This document shows positions 35,405 through 44,099 of a stretch of DNA of 44,099 nt, piece by piece. Made by a program: the position numbers and the translations under genes. The stretch comes from Gammaproteobacteria bacterium (GTDB lineage Bacteria > Pseudomonadota > Gammaproteobacteria > S012-40), in NCBI GenBank assembly GCA_029883265.1, contig JAOUJM010000012.1, forward strand, positions 1 through 44,099. Reading direction: 5' to 3'. A model generated the notes under the pieces. It worked only from the letters and a program-made list of their open reading frames with translations. It searched no databases and was not told where the DNA came from. Positions within the stretch are counted from its first letter, which is position 1. The number at the start of each line of letters is the position of its first letter.

Positions 35405-36481
35405 TCAATTATCTATGAGCTGTTTTGTGTTTGCATAAAAACGTTTGAGCATATCAATAACTTGCTTGCTACTGATCATTTCCATTACATTTTCTAAATG
35501 TACACGTGTGCCCCACGGCATTTGTTCCACGGATTTTTGGTATTCTTGTTTTACACCCTCTGCGTAAACTGACACCACCCATTCCTGGCTTAAATAAGGC
35601 CCAATTTGTGCGGGATTAGTAGCGCCATGCAACGCGATTACTGGTGTTCCGACAGCATTCGCCATATGTGCGGGGCCGGAATCGGATGTGATGAGTAACT
35701 CGGCTTGTTGCAACAAAGCCAGTAATTGTTTGATGGAAGTTTTACCGACTAAGTTTATTGGCATTTTGTTACAGGAGGTCATTATTTTTTCGCTGGTATT
35801 GCGTTCAAACTGGCTCAATCCACCACACAAAACGACCACTCGCTGGGACTCTTGCTGCAGATAATTGATGACGTCGGCGTAAGCGTGGGGTGACCAATTT
35901 CGAAAAACTCTTTTTGAGGGGCTAGAGCATGCATTAACAACAATGATTTTTTTATTCGCTGGAATAAATTGTTCAAGATAATGTTTGTTTGCATCAGGAA
36001 TGGGAATGTCCCAACGTAGTTCAGAAGTGTCGAGCTTTAAATAACGTGGAAAATCAAGAAAATCTTCTAGCTGGTGTTGCGGTTTTGTAATGGCTGGGAG
36101 ATGGCGATTACAAACTAAATAATGGCCTTCACGAGACCGCGCCCAATCAAAGCCTACTTTAATTTTTGCTTTAATTTGCCAAGCAATAAGGTTAGCTCGT
36201 GCTGAGGTTTGCATGTGCAGTAGCAAATCAAAGCGTTGCTTTTTTAGCTTGCTTTTTAATTCCTTGAATGCTCGTCGACCCTTTTTTTTATCAAATTCAA
36301 TGAAACGAATACCTTCGATTCCAGCTAACATTTGTGCTTCAAGCTTGCCAATGATCCAGGTTATTTGTGCACGTGGATAAGCCTTTTGAATACAGCGTAT
36401 GCTTGGCAGGACATGGCAAATATCACCGAGGGCTGATAAACGGATGATACAGATGGAATGGTAAGTGTTGTTTTTGCGCAT
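35405..36481 (-). CDS. Family 9 glycosyltransferase (heptosyltransferase-like)
   Basis: A 358-residue GT-B enzyme in the ADP-heptose:LPS heptosyltransferase family. It begins IIRLSALGDICHVLP, the characteristic LPS heptosyltransferase N-terminus, and has the nucleotide-sugar site LITSDSGPAHMANAVGTPVIALHG with the conserved NPAQIGPY. It would add a sugar to lipopolysaccharide core at the cytoplasmic face of the inner membrane. It stands alone in this window, without other core-sugar genes, so the exact acceptor cannot be told. Confidence 0.88.
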   Translation of the reverse strand: MRKNNTYHSICIIRLSALGDICHVLPSIRCIQKAYPRAQITWIIGKLEAQMLAGIEGIRFIEFDKKKGRRAFKELKSKLKKQRFDLLLHMQTSARANLIAWQIKAKIKVGFDWARSREGHYLVCNRHLPAITKPQHQLEDFLDFPRYLKLDTSELRWDIPIPDANKHYLEQFIPANKKIIVVNACSSPSKRVFRNWSPHAYADVINYLQQESQRVVVLCGGLSQFERNTSEKIMTSCNKMPINLVGKTSIKQLLALLQQAELLITSDSGPAHMANAVGTPVIALHGATNPAQIGPYLSQEWVVSVYAEGVKQEYQKSVEQMPWGTRVHLENVMEMISSKQVIDMLKRFYANTKQLIDN

Positions 36482-36645
36482 GTGTATAGACTGAGGAAAA
36501 CTATTAACATCTTAGCACATACACTCAAACCTAGAAATAATTACATTAAAGTCAAAGGCTTAAGTGAAGGCGGTGGTTTTTTCTGTGTTAGAGAGTACAA
36601 ATAACGCGAAATTCGGTATACTTGCGCTCTTTTCGCGGCTTCTGT

Positions 36646-36718
36646 AGGGATTGTGGGCTGAATGTAATCAGCCTCACTCGTCCGGTGCATCAGGTACAAA
36701 CCGGCAATTTACAATCCT
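36646..36718 (+). ncRNA. Predicted three-way-junction leader upstream of prkB
   Basis: In the 140-base stretch before prkB, GGATTGT (36648-36654) pairs with ACAATCC (36711-36717) to close a junction. Inside are GGCTGA/TCAGCC (36656-36661 with 36668-36673, loop of six) and CCGGT/ACCGG (36682-36686 with 36700-36704). Wobbles extend each base. A TATACT -10-like element at 36617-36622 lies about 25 bases upstream. The outline resembles riboswitch leaders but matches none I know. Confidence 0.4.
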
Positions 36719-36759
36719 CAGGCGATACCGATTTTTATAGTTTTGTGAAGGAGAAATTT

Positions 36760-37635
36760 ATGTCTGCTAAACACCCTGTAGTGTGTGTCACGGGTTCATC
36801 AGGCGCTGGAACCACCACGGTAAAAAATGCATTCGAACATATTTTCCGTCGTGAGGGAATTAGTCCGATCGTGGTTGAGGGTGATAGTTTTCATCGTTTT
36901 GACCGAGTGGCGATGAAACAAGCGATAGCTAAAGCGCAAGATGAAGGTCGTATACTGAGTCACTTTGGTCCAGAAGGTAATATTTTCGATAAACTGGAAG
37001 ATTTGTTCCGCGTTTATGGTGAAACCGGCGCTGGCCAAACACGCAAATATTTGCACTCTGAAGAAGAAGCCGCGCCTTATGGTCAACAACCAGGCGAATT
37101 TACACCTTGGGAAGATATTCCACCGAATAGCGACTTATTGTTCTATGAAGGATTGCACGGTGGTGTAGCGTCAGAAGGTGTTAATGTTGCACAATTTGTG
37201 GATTTATTAATTGGCGTGGTGCCAATTGTGAATCTTGAGTGGATTCAAAAAATCCATCGTGATACTGCCCAGCGTGGTTATTCCGCTGAAGCCGTTACCG
37301 ATACGATTCTTCGTCGTATGCATGATTATGTTCATTTTATTACGCCGCAATTTTCACGTACTCATGTGAACTTCCAACGGGTACCCACAGTGGATACGTC
37401 GAACCCATTCATTTCGCGCGATATTCCGACGCCAGACGAAAGTTTTATTGTGATTCGTTTCCGTGACCCGAAGAAAGTGGACTTCCCTTATTTGTTGAAT
37501 ATGATTGCTGATTCATTTATGTCGCGTCCGAACACGATAGTCGTGCCGGCTGCAAAAATGGGATTTGCTATGGAAATAATTTTAACGCCTATGATTCACG
37601 ACTTAATCGAAGAGAAGCGTCGTTTATCGCGTTAA
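36760..37635 (+). CDS. prkB: PrkB-type phosphoribulokinase-like P-loop kinase
   Basis: A 291-residue protein starting MSAKHPVVCVTGSSGAG, P-loop at G12-T19, followed by VEGDSFHRFDR, TPWEDIP, LFYEGLHGGV, NLEWIQKIHRD and VDTSNPF. It is nearly collinear with E. coli PrkB (289), a protein of uncertain function related to phosphoribulokinase. This does not by itself show carbon fixation. The start at 36760 has AAGGAG just upstream; a 46-codon frame extension back to 36622 lacks support and runs through the structured leader. Ends with a terminator. Confidence 0.94.
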   Translation: MSAKHPVVCVTGSSGAGTTTVKNAFEHIFRREGISPIVVEGDSFHRFDRVAMKQAIAKAQDEGRILSHFGPEGNIFDKLEDLFRVYGETGAGQTRKYLHSEEEAAPYGQQPGEFTPWEDIPPNSDLLFYEGLHGGVASEGVNVAQFVDLLIGVVPIVNLEWIQKIHRDTAQRGYSAEAVTDTILRRMHDYVHFITPQFSRTHVNFQRVPTVDTSNPFISRDIPTPDESFIVIRFRDPKKVDFPYLLNMIADSFMSRPNTIVVPAAKMGFAMEIILTPMIHDLIEEKRRLSR

Positions 37636-37650
37636 TTGATTCTAATCTGA

Positions 37651-37683
37651 AAAAAAGCCCGCTATTGTTCGCGGGCTTTTTTT
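37651..37683. terminator. Intrinsic terminator after prkB
   Basis: GCCCGC / GCGGGC stem with an eight-base loop is flanked by A- and T-runs; works in both directions and separates prkB from the convergent small membrane protein gene. Confidence 0.93.
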
Positions 37684-37689
37684 GTTTGT

Positions 37690-38082
37690 CTATTCAGGTG
37701 GCTCGTATAATAAAGCGCCGGTAAGTAAAACCAAGGTGCGAGTTAACAAAATTCCTCGACCTTGATTGCGATGATTTTCACGTTGCTCTTCGTCACCTTT
37801 AGCCAAAGCCTTCCCCGCTTTGATTTGCATGAAATAAAGTATATAAAGTGTAACCACCAGGCCAATATGCATCCAAATTAGAAAATTTAAAATTTCTCCA
37901 CCATCGATCAAACGTTCTTTCCAATCACGATTCATGTAGAGATAAAACGGCATGGCTAAATCAAATAACATGACTAAAGCCATGGTGGATTTATGAAACC
38001 AGCGTATATGCGGTAGTTTATAGGCGATAAGCATTAAGATTAGGGTGATAAATCCACCAATAACTGTCTCTGCTGTAAACAT
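37690..38082 (-). CDS. Three-helix membrane protein, unknown function
   Basis: A 130-residue inner-membrane protein with hydrophobic segments at about 3-21, 32-50 and 64-85, and a last short one at 111-126. Conserved-looking histidines H25, H30 and H72 lie near membrane faces and could bind heme or metal, weakly recalling the DUF420/CtaM kind of protein, but I cannot confirm that. Sits between the prkB terminator and the Bax-like gene. Confidence 0.65.
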   Translation of the reverse strand: MFTAETVIGGFITLILMLIAYKLPHIRWFHKSTMALVMLFDLAMPFYLYMNRDWKERLIDGGEILNFLIWMHIGLVVTLYILYFMQIKAGKALAKGDEEQRENHRNQGRGILLTRTLVLLTGALLYEPPE

Positions 38083-38124
38083 GGTTTACCTCTTGGTTAC
38101 CACAGTTGGAATTTGCTGTGGTGA

Positions 38125-38934
38125 TTAGTTTATCGAATTAAGCTTAACAGTTTCTTGAAACATACGTGAACGCATAATTTGTTGCAATGCTTCAGCGTAA
38201 TCGTTTCCCATCTGTGAATAACGCCACAAAGCATCGGCTAGGCGAAATGGGTCGAGGTCTTGATGGCTATCACGCATTTCTGCACGCCATTGGCGCAATT
38301 CACGATAGGCGTGATTGGTGTTGATATTATGTAGGTATTGACGAATGGAGCTACGTAAGTCTGGAAATTTTTTTACGTAATGGTTTGTATTTGGGGCGGC
38401 GTGTTTAGGTTTGATACCTTGATTTTTATTAAACGTCCAATGACCAAACAAATTATTGCCGTGTAAAACAAAACGGGAATTGCCCCAGCCGCTTTCCATG
38501 GCGGCCTGTGCTAATACTAAAGCCATCGGTACCTCATCAACCCGTCGCAACAATTGTTGCCGATCTCGCTGGGTTTGCATGTTGTATTTACGGTATAAGC
38601 TGTCTAGCCATAATTGATGGTCTTGCCGCGGCAAAATTCTTGAATTTCTCAGCAATTCAGCTGCCAGTTGACGTTGTTCTAATATGCGAGTGTTTTCGCT
38701 TTCAACCAGAGGGATTAGCGAACTTAGAAATAATTTTTTTTTGATGTTGATGTCTTCAATAAGTGGGAAATCACTTGGCAAATGTTTAACAAAATAAGTT
38801 TGTGATGAATCTTTAAGTAATAATTGCATCAACTCGGCTGTGTTATTGGGTTCGATGCGAATGGGTTGTGCCGTAACGGTGCTGCTAAACCAGAAAAAAA
38901 TCCAGCAGGTAAAAAAATAAAATTGTTTTCGCAT
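38125..38934 (-). CDS. Bax-like glucosaminidase-domain protein
   Basis: A 269-residue exported protein: signal peptide (about 1-22, ending TVTA), then a glucosaminidase (FlgJ/LytG-like) domain with the likely catalytic glutamate E147 in LAQAAMESGWGNSRF and the conserved NLFGHW. The order resembles E. coli Bax. It probably cleaves peptidoglycan in the periplasm. It ends 42 bases from its neighbour and follows the ion channel gene by seven bases, so the two may be co-transcribed. Confidence 0.88.
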   Translation of the reverse strand: MRKQFYFFTCWIFFWFSSTVTAQPIRIEPNNTAELMQLLLKDSSQTYFVKHLPSDFPLIEDINIKKKLFLSSLIPLVESENTRILEQRQLAAELLRNSRILPRQDHQLWLDSLYRKYNMQTQRDRQQLLRRVDEVPMALVLAQAAMESGWGNSRFVLHGNNLFGHWTFNKNQGIKPKHAAPNTNHYVKKFPDLRSSIRQYLHNINTNHAYRELRQWRAEMRDSHQDLDPFRLADALWRYSQMGNDYAEALQQIMRSRMFQETVKLNSIN

Positions 38935-38940
38935 TGGATT

Positions 38941-39738
38941 TTAAGACTTATCCTTTATATGTTGTTCCAGGCTTTCAACCGCTCTTTTTATTTCGTCGAG
39001 TTTCTCTTGTGTGTCTGCGTTGGACTTATTATTCTCTTTTTCCACTTCGACTCGTGCTTCTTCCATGCTGCTAAGTATAATTCCAATCAACATGTTAAAA
39101 ATGATAAACGTAGCGAGCAAAACAAAGCTTACATGAAATACCCAGGCCCAGTCATAAGCCTCCATGCCGCTATACATTAAGTCGGTCCAGTCTTCCAAGG
39201 TGAGAATGCGGAATAGGCTTAATAAGGAAATATGTAATGTGCCCCAGTGCTGAGGGTCATGTTCAGCAAACAAAGTCGTGCCAATAACTGCATATATGTA
39301 GAACAACAAACTCGCCATTAAGGCCATTTGACCAATGCGAGGAATACTATGAATCAAAGCAATTATCATGATTTGCATATTCGGCATAGCGCTAAGCAGG
39401 CGTAGCACTCGCAATAGTCGAATCAAACGCAACACAGTGGTTTGGCCTTGCAAACCAGGTACGAAAGCCAGCGCAACGATTATAAAATCAAAATTATTCC
39501 AGGCGCTGGTGAAAAACAAATGAGGTTTGCGCCCCAGTGCAATGATTTTGAGCACGATTTCGATTACAAAAATCCATAAACAGATTTGATCGAGGTGCTC
39601 AAGACTCGTACCAAAGACGTTCACTGCCCCTGGATAAGTCTCCATGCCGATAAGCACAGCGTTAAACAGAATAACGCCAATGATGAAAGGTTGGAATAAA
39701 CGGTGCTCAACTATGGACTTGGCGATAGCAGTCATCAT
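38941..39738 (-). CDS. Voltage-gated cation channel (BacNav-like, TLEDWTD filter)
   Basis: A 265-residue one-domain, six-helix channel of the bacterial sodium channel type, expected to work as a tetramer. The S4 sensor has repeated arginines (VLRLIRLLRVLRLLS). The pore has the filter T180-L-E182-D183-W-T-D186, where NavAb/NaChBac have TLESW; the extra aspartates resemble the calcium-selective engineered CavAb. A C-terminal coiled-coil tail (EARVEVEKENNKSN onward) fits the family. The start is the ATG at 39738 (or the next ATG); the earlier in-frame ATG at 39786 would add 16 residues without a ribosome site. Confidence 0.9.
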   Translation of the reverse strand: MMTAIAKSIVEHRLFQPFIIGVILFNAVLIGMETYPGAVNVFGTSLEHLDQICLWIFVIEIVLKIIALGRKPHLFFTSAWNNFDFIIVALAFVPGLQGQTTVLRLIRLLRVLRLLSAMPNMQIMIIALIHSIPRIGQMALMASLLFYIYAVIGTTLFAEHDPQHWGTLHISLLSLFRILTLEDWTDLMYSGMEAYDWAWVFHVSFVLLATFIIFNMLIGIILSSMEEARVEVEKENNKSNADTQEKLDEIKRAVESLEQHIKDKS

Positions 39739-39807
39739 GATAAAAACTAAATCCTTGGCAAAACAGCCAGGATTATAGGCAATCAATCAGTAGAGTAAAA
39801 GCGACTT

Positions 39808-40368
39808 TTAAAAGCGCAGTGAAGCGTGAATGATTTTGTAGTTAATTCCCGGATTAGGTTTGCGGATGGCCCCATTGGATAGGTGGAGGAAGCGCTGACT
39901 GAGCTCCAGGCCATTTTTGAAGCTAAAACCCCAGGCAAAATGTTCACCGAATTGGAACTGGGTGGAAGTGTAAAAGCGAGTGTTGGGTAAGTTAACGGCA
40001 CTTAGATAATGAATGCCGACACCACCTTCAAGAAATGGGCGTGCTTTAAACCAAGCGGCTAAAGGTGGTCGATCCAAGCGAAATACAGGCTTGATACCGA
40101 TATCGGTCAAATAGCTTTCGCCAATCGAAGCGGTTTTTGGTTTCCAATGGCTTACATCTACCTCAATATAAGACAAATCACAGAAACACTGACTGTCTTC
40201 CCGTTTGCGCCAATCCCATTGTAATATCGCACGGGCAATATGAACGCCTTTGTTGCTGGTGCCTACATCCATGGCAATACGATCAGCAGTATAGTCGGCT
40301 GAAACGCTCACACTAAATAGGCTCAAGCTAATAAGTGTTAATAAAATCAATGAGTTTTTGCTGTTCAT
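39808..40368 (-). CDS. PagL-like lipid A 3-O-deacylase
   Basis: An outer-membrane beta-barrel of 186 residues with a signal peptide (about 1-24, VSVSA) and a terminal phenylalanine (ASLRF). The PagL signature [15 protein letters not shown] contains the catalytic-type histidine H162 and serine S164. The third catalytic residue, glutamate in P. aeruginosa PagL 12 after the serine, appears to be asparagine (N176) by simple spacing. The family removes the 3-O fatty acid from lipid A. The start at 40368 fits a GGAG site; the earlier in-frame ATG at 40401 would precede the signal peptide by 11 residues. The gene lies between the ion channel gene and the divergent trpG. Confidence 0.82.
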   Translation of the reverse strand: MNSKNSLILLTLISLSLFSVSVSADYTADRIAMDVGTSNKGVHIARAILQWDWRKREDSQCFCDLSYIEVDVSHWKPKTASIGESYLTDIGIKPVFRLDRPPLAAWFKARPFLEGGVGIHYLSAVNLPNTRFYTSTQFQFGEHFAWGFSFKNGLELSQRFLHLSNGAIRKPNPGINYKIIHASLRF

Positions 40369-40525
40369 ATGGCTCATGCTCCGCTTGGCTTTCAAATTCA
40401 ATGCCGATTGGTCGGACGGAAGGATTAGTGCCTTATATCGCCTGTGGCGTGCATTTCTTAAGTTGTGCCAGTGTCAGAGCTTAGGTTGTCATGCTAAACT
40501 CGCTGTTTTTTGCGGTGTAAAAACT

Positions 40526-41119
40526 ATGTTATTGATGATCGATAATTACGACTCATTCACTTACAACCTGGTGCAATATTTTGGTGAGCTGGGTGTGGAA
40601 GTTGAGGTGTATCGCAATGACAAAATCAGCATTGAAGAAATCATCGCGAAACAGCCTAGCCATTTAGTGATATCCCCTGGTCCATGCACGCCAAATGAAG
40701 CGGGAATTTCTGTAGAGGCAATTAAATATTTTGCTGGAAAATTACCGATATTGGGGGTTTGTTTAGGGCATCAGAGTATCGGCCAGGCCTTTGGTGGAAA
40801 AATCGTTCACGCCAAAGCAATAATGCACGGTAAAACTTCGCTGGTGTACCATCAGCAGGCCGGTGTGTTTGAGGGTTTGAAGAATCCCCTAGAGGTTACG
40901 CGTTATCATTCATTAGTTATAGAGCAGTCCAGTTTGCCTGAATGTCTAGAATTAACGGCTTGGACCAAGGGTGAGCAAGGAGTCGTGGATGAGATTATGG
41001 GAGTGCGTCACAAAACATTACCCATCGAAGGCGTACAGTTTCACCCTGAATCAATATTGTCTGAACAGGGGCATGAGATGTTAGCCAATTTTTTAAAAAC
41101 TGAGGGAGGCCAGCGATAA
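40526..41119 (+). CDS. trpG: Anthranilate synthase glutamine amidotransferase subunit
   Basis: Supplies ammonia from glutamine to TrpE for tryptophan synthesis. The 197-residue class I glutaminase has the nucleophile C79 in [12 protein letters not shown] and the catalytic His-Glu in VQFHPESI. It starts [18 protein letters not shown]. The longer frame back to 40358 was rejected. trpE is not in the window; trpG heads trpGDC as in Pseudomonas, with trpD starting inside its stop codon. Confidence 0.97.
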   Translation: MLLMIDNYDSFTYNLVQYFGELGVEVEVYRNDKISIEEIIAKQPSHLVISPGPCTPNEAGISVEAIKYFAGKLPILGVCLGHQSIGQAFGGKIVHAKAIMHGKTSLVYHQQAGVFEGLKNPLEVTRYHSLVIEQSSLPECLELTAWTKGEQGVVDEIMGVRHKTLPIEGVQFHPESILSEQGHEMLANFLKTEGGQR

Positions 41120-42135
41120 TGAATCTTCAACAGGCGATTAAAACGGTTACCGAAAAACAGAATTTGAGTAAAGATGAGATGCAGGCGGTAATGCGGCAAA
41201 TCATGACAGGAGAAGCGACACCTGCACAAATTGGTGGATTCCTCATCGGTTTGCGCATGAAGGGTGAAACCGTAGATGAGATCGCGGCTGCGGCCAGTGT
41301 TATGCGCGAATTAGCGGCCAACGTAAATGTTAAAGGACCACACTTGGTCGACACTTGCGGTACGGGTGGTGATGGCGCAAACACCTTCAATATTTCCACG
41401 GCATGTGCGTTTGTAAGCGCAGCCGCTGGTGCCCAGGTCGCGAAACATGGTAATCGATCTGTATCGAGCAAATCGGGTAGTGCCGATGTCTTAGAAGCCG
41501 CAGGCGTTAAATTGGATTTGAACGCTGATCAAGTTGCTGCTTGCGTGAATGAAGTCGGCGTTGGTTTCATGTTTGCCCCTATGCATCACAGTGCGATGAA
41601 ACATGCAATAGGTCCACGTAAGGAAATGGGTGTGCGCACGGTATTTAATGTGTTGGGTCCATTAACCAATCCTGCGGGAGCACCTAATCAGGTCATCGGA
41701 GTTTTCTCCAAAGACTGGGTTGAGCCTTTAGCGCAAGTGTTGGCGCAATTAGGGAGTGAACACGTATTGGTCGTCCATGCTGATGATGGCATGGATGAAA
41801 TAAGTATTGGCGCGAAAACCTTTGTGGCAGAATTGAGCCACGGTAAAATCAAAACCTATTATATTGAGCCTGAACAGTTCGGCTTGTCACGTGGTAATGT
41901 GGCTAGTTTGGCTGTGAGTGACGCGCAACAAAGCTTGCATATGATCAAACAAATCTTTAGTGGGCAATCAGGCCCTGCCAGAGATATTGTCTTGTTAAAC
42001 GCAGGCGCGTCGATTTATGCAGCAGGACTTGCCGATAGTATGCAACAAGGAATAGAGAAAGCCGCAGCGGTTATAGATAATGGCGCAGCAATGAAAAAAT
42101 TAGAATTATTGGTCAGTTTTTCACAGAGTTGTTAG
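41119..42135 (+). CDS. trpD: Anthranilate phosphoribosyltransferase
   Basis: Transfers phosphoribosyl from PRPP to anthranilate. The 338-residue protein has the PRPP-binding [17 protein letters not shown] (about 78-94), [19 protein letters not shown], and [14 protein letters not shown] plus [19 protein letters not shown]. Its start overlaps the trpG stop by one base (TAATG), showing coupling. Confidence 0.98.
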   Translation: MNLQQAIKTVTEKQNLSKDEMQAVMRQIMTGEATPAQIGGFLIGLRMKGETVDEIAAAASVMRELAANVNVKGPHLVDTCGTGGDGANTFNISTACAFVSAAAGAQVAKHGNRSVSSKSGSADVLEAAGVKLDLNADQVAACVNEVGVGFMFAPMHHSAMKHAIGPRKEMGVRTVFNVLGPLTNPAGAPNQVIGVFSKDWVEPLAQVLAQLGSEHVLVVHADDGMDEISIGAKTFVAELSHGKIKTYYIEPEQFGLSRGNVASLAVSDAQQSLHMIKQIFSGQSGPARDIVLLNAGASIYAAGLADSMQQGIEKAAAVIDNGAAMKKLELLVSFSQSC

Positions 42136-42142
42136 AGTAAAA

Positions 42143-42940
42143 ATGAATAATCCTCCCGACATTTTAAAAAAAATACTAAAACGAAAATTAGAAGAAATCA
42201 GTGAACGCGAAAAGCGTGTAAGTTTTGATGAGTTGCAAGTGCAAGCACGAGAGTCTGCCGATACGCGTGGTTTTGTTAATGCAATGCAAGCGAAATTGGC
42301 GCAGGGGCAGTCAGCGGTAATTGCCGAAATCAAAAAGGCTTCGCCAAGCAAAGGTGTTTTACGCGAAAATTTTCACCCAGCGGAAATCGCTCGATCGTAT
42401 GCATCACATGGTGCGGCATGTCTATCCGTACTTACCGATGTGGATTTTTTTCAAGGAGCTGACGCTTTTTTACAGCAGGCACGTGCAGTTTGTGATATTC
42501 CAGTATTGCGGAAAGATTTTATTGTTGATCCCTATCAAGTTTACGAAGCGAGGGTTCTTGGGGCTGATTGTATTTTACTAATTGTCGCGGCATTGACCGA
42601 TAGGCAATTGCAGCAACTCACCTCATTGGCGCAACAACTAAAACTTGATGTTTTAGTTGAGGTGCATGATGCCGAGGAATTACAACGAGCTTTGAGATTG
42701 AACTTGCCCATGGTGGGCATCAATAATCGTAATTTACGTACCTTTGACGTCAGTCTACAAACCACGATTGATTTGCTTGATCAGATTGGACCAGACACGA
42801 TTGTTGTTACGGAGAGCGGTATTTTGAATGGTGAAGATGTCGCGACCATGCGCGCTCACCATGTGAATAGTTTTCTTGTGGGAGAAGCGTTTATGCGTGC
42901 AGTGAGTCCGGGAGAGGCGTTGGAGAAATTGTTTTTTTAG
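42143..42940 (+). CDS. trpC: Indole-3-glycerol phosphate synthase
   Basis: Ring closure to indole-glycerol phosphate. The 265-residue TIM-barrel protein shows the signature [65 protein letters not shown] and ESGI. It is not fused to TrpF. It starts seven bases after trpD. Confidence 0.98.
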   Translation: MNNPPDILKKILKRKLEEISEREKRVSFDELQVQARESADTRGFVNAMQAKLAQGQSAVIAEIKKASPSKGVLRENFHPAEIARSYASHGAACLSVLTDVDFFQGADAFLQQARAVCDIPVLRKDFIVDPYQVYEARVLGADCILLIVAALTDRQLQQLTSLAQQLKLDVLVEVHDAEELQRALRLNLPMVGINNRNLRTFDVSLQTTIDLLDQIGPDTIVVTESGILNGEDVATMRAHHVNSFLVGEAFMRAVSPGEALEKLFF

Positions 42941-42956
42941 TTAAGTTTTGTCGTAG

Positions 42957-43616
42957 CTAACGAGTGCCAAACACGACTATGGTTTTACCGGAAGCGGAAA
43001 TCAGGCCTTGTTCTTCCAATTCTTTTAAAACACGCCCGGCCATTTCACGCGAGCAACCAACAATTCGACCAATTTCTTGGCGAGTGATTTTGATTTGCAT
43101 GCCGTCGGGATGAGTAATCGCATCGGGCTCTTTACTCAAATCGAGTAATGTGCGTGCAATACGTCCGGCTACATCCATAAATGCTAAATCACCCACTTTG
43201 CGACTAGTTTTGCGTAAACGAGTGGCCATTTGGCCAGCCAAAGCAAATAACAAATCTGGATTTTCGTGGGTAATAGAGCGGAATTTGCTATAGCTGATTT
43301 CTGCAAGTGTGCAATCATTACGTGCTCGAACCCATGCTGAGCGGCCAGCAGGATTATTATCGAATAAACCCATTTCGCCAAAAAAATCACCCTTGTTTAA
43401 ATAGGCAAGCACGATTTCGTGGCCATCATTGTCTTCCATGAGTACGGCAACTGAACCATCGATGAGGTAATACAGGACATCAGGCGTGTCACCGGCGTAA
43501 ATAATCAGACTTTTGCTTGGATAACGGCGTAAATGACAGTGTTCTAGAAACTGATCAATTGTACTATTGCCAGTAGTTTTCGCAGGTTCTTGCGAATTGG
43601 ACATTGGGTTGGCCAT
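42957..43616 (-). CDS. crp: CRP/Vfr family cAMP-type transcription regulator
   Basis: A 219-residue regulator. The N-terminal cyclic-nucleotide-binding domain has [19 protein letters not shown] and [10 protein letters not shown], with the phosphate-binding [11 protein letters not shown] close to the cAMP contact site. The C-terminal helix-turn-helix is [20 protein letters not shown], giving CRP-like DNA recognition. Position next to trpC and a divergent osmC-family gene matches vfr of pseudomonads. A GAAAGAGG site lies before the ATG. Confidence 0.95.
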   Translation of the reverse strand: MANPMSNSQEPAKTTGNSTIDQFLEHCHLRRYPSKSLIIYAGDTPDVLYYLIDGSVAVLMEDNDGHEIVLAYLNKGDFFGEMGLFDNNPAGRSAWVRARNDCTLAEISYSKFRSITHENPDLLFALAGQMATRLRKTSRKVGDLAFMDVAGRIARTLLDLSKEPDAITHPDGMQIKITRQEIGRIVGCSREMAGRVLKELEEQGLISASGKTIVVFGTR

Positions 43617-43717
43617 AAAAACCTCTTTCCTTTTGTGTTTAGGTCAGAAAACCGCTTTGACCACGGTTTTTTTGCCATTTGTGGTACCATATCGGCACCT
43701 TGGTGTGGGAGCTTAAA

Positions 43718-44099
43718 ATGAAATCAGTTGTTCGATGGGTTAATAACGCCATGTTTGTCGGTGAATCAGCCAGCGGTCACGCTGTGGTTATGGATGGTCC
43801 GCCTGAAGGAGGTGGTCAGAATCTTGGGGTTCGGCCTATGGAGATGTTATTGCTTGGTATGGGCGGCTGTAGTGCTTATGATGTGGTAAGTATTCTAAAA
43901 AAATCCCGTCAGCCTATTAGTGCTTGTTATGTGGAACTCGAGTCCGAGCGCGCAGAGGCAGTTCCCAAAGTTTTTACCAAGATCCATGCCCATTTTGTGG
44001 TCAGTGGACGCAGCGGCTTAAAAGAGCAAAATGTTAAACGGGCAGTTGAGTTATCCGCTGAAAAATATTGCTCGGCATCGATTATGTTGGGCAAGGTGG
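43718..44099 (+). CDS. OsmC family peroxide-type protein (cut by window edge)
   Basis: First 127 codons of a YhfA-like OsmC-family protein; the end lies beyond the window. The peroxidatic-type cysteines C51 (GGCSAYDV) and C118 (EKYCSASIM) are both present. The family reduces organic hydroperoxides or other thiol-reactive compounds. Divergent from crp, as yhfA is from crp in E. coli, so the two share the 101-base promoter region. Confidence 0.92.
   Translation, partial: MKSVVRWVNNAMFVGESASGHAVVMDGPPEGGGQNLGVRPMEMLLLGMGGCSAYDVVSILKKSRQPISACYVELESERAEAVPKVFTKIHAHFVVSGRSGLKEQNVKRAVELSAEKYCSASIMLGKV

Noticed and set aside
36622-36759. N-terminal extension of prkB
   Set aside because: PrkB family begins MSAKHPV, an AAGGAG site precedes 36760, and the extension would be translated from a structured stretch.
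36760-37635. prkB as evidence of a Calvin cycle
   Set aside because: The protein is collinear with E. coli PrkB, which is present in non-autotrophs; no RuBisCO is visible, so carbon fixation is not supported.
38824-39180. 118-codon plus-strand frame between the Bax-like and channel genes
   Set aside because: Antisense to both genes, with no ribosome site; coding strand is clearly minus.

Overview
This window looks like chromosomal DNA from a free-living, respiring gammaproteobacterium of moderate, slightly AT-leaning base composition. Three arrangements typical of that class support this: dusB-fis, trpGDC next to a divergent crp/osmC pair, and the series cutA-dsbD-tlpA-aroQ-accB-accC-prmA-zinc-ribbon-dusB-fis-purH, which resembles the order in Pseudomonas and relatives. 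A three-subunit cytochrome bc1 operon points to aerobic or anaerobic respiration. A perfect CIRCE operator before groESL implies HrcA control of chaperonins, which Enterobacteria lack. I cannot name a genus.

Layout. 1-5.5 kb: the truncated N-terminal part of a Ser/Thr kinase (minus), yicC, a large hybrid histidine kinase, and hemW (minus). 5.5-8.2 kb: groES-groEL with CIRCE, promoter and terminator, then fxsA, all minus. 8.4-19.4 kb: a long plus-strand housekeeping run for copper tolerance/disulfide reduction (cutA, dsbD, tlpA-like), shikimate (aroQ), fatty acid synthesis (accBC), translation (prmA, dusB), nucleoid (fis) and purines (purH). 19.4-22 kb: a minus-strand cluster of poorly characterised envelope proteins and a secreted thioredoxin. 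22.5-25.7 kb: petABC, a soluble cytochrome c and a tiny membrane protein (minus). 26-29 kb: a coiled-coil membrane protein, tRNA-Phe, mutY-yggX and a zinc-ribbon membrane protein. 29-31.5 kb: thiS-thiG-trmB and a STAS-like protein. 31.5-40.4 kb: serB, an orphan solute-binding lipoprotein, a PsbP-like lipoprotein, a family 9 glycosyltransferase, prkB, a small membrane protein, a Bax-like glucosaminidase, a voltage-gated cation channel and a PagL-like lipid A deacylase. 40.5-44.1 kb: trpGDC, crp and a truncated osmC-family gene.

How the genes work together. Most of the window is core metabolism. DsbD carries electrons across the inner membrane, and the neighbouring TlpA-like protein and the separate secreted thioredoxin at 21.5-22.0 kb are plausible partners in thiol reduction and cytochrome c assembly, which the bc1 complex and cytochrome c require. 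Several genes serve the envelope (glycosyltransferase, PagL, Bax, barrel-like protein).

I see no insertion sequence, prophage, CRISPR array or defence island. I found no convincing complete novel system. The best leads are: a three-way-junction RNA-like leader before prkB; a long stem abutting the Shine-Dalgarno of the cytochrome c gene; a ThiS protein with two residues after its terminal glycines; a DsbD with a duplicated periplasmic domain; a channel with an acidic TLEDWTD filter; an orphan substrate-binding lipoprotein with CxxC; and an uncharacterised repeat-plus-barrel envelope protein. Functions are assigned by recognising family motifs by eye; no database search was run.
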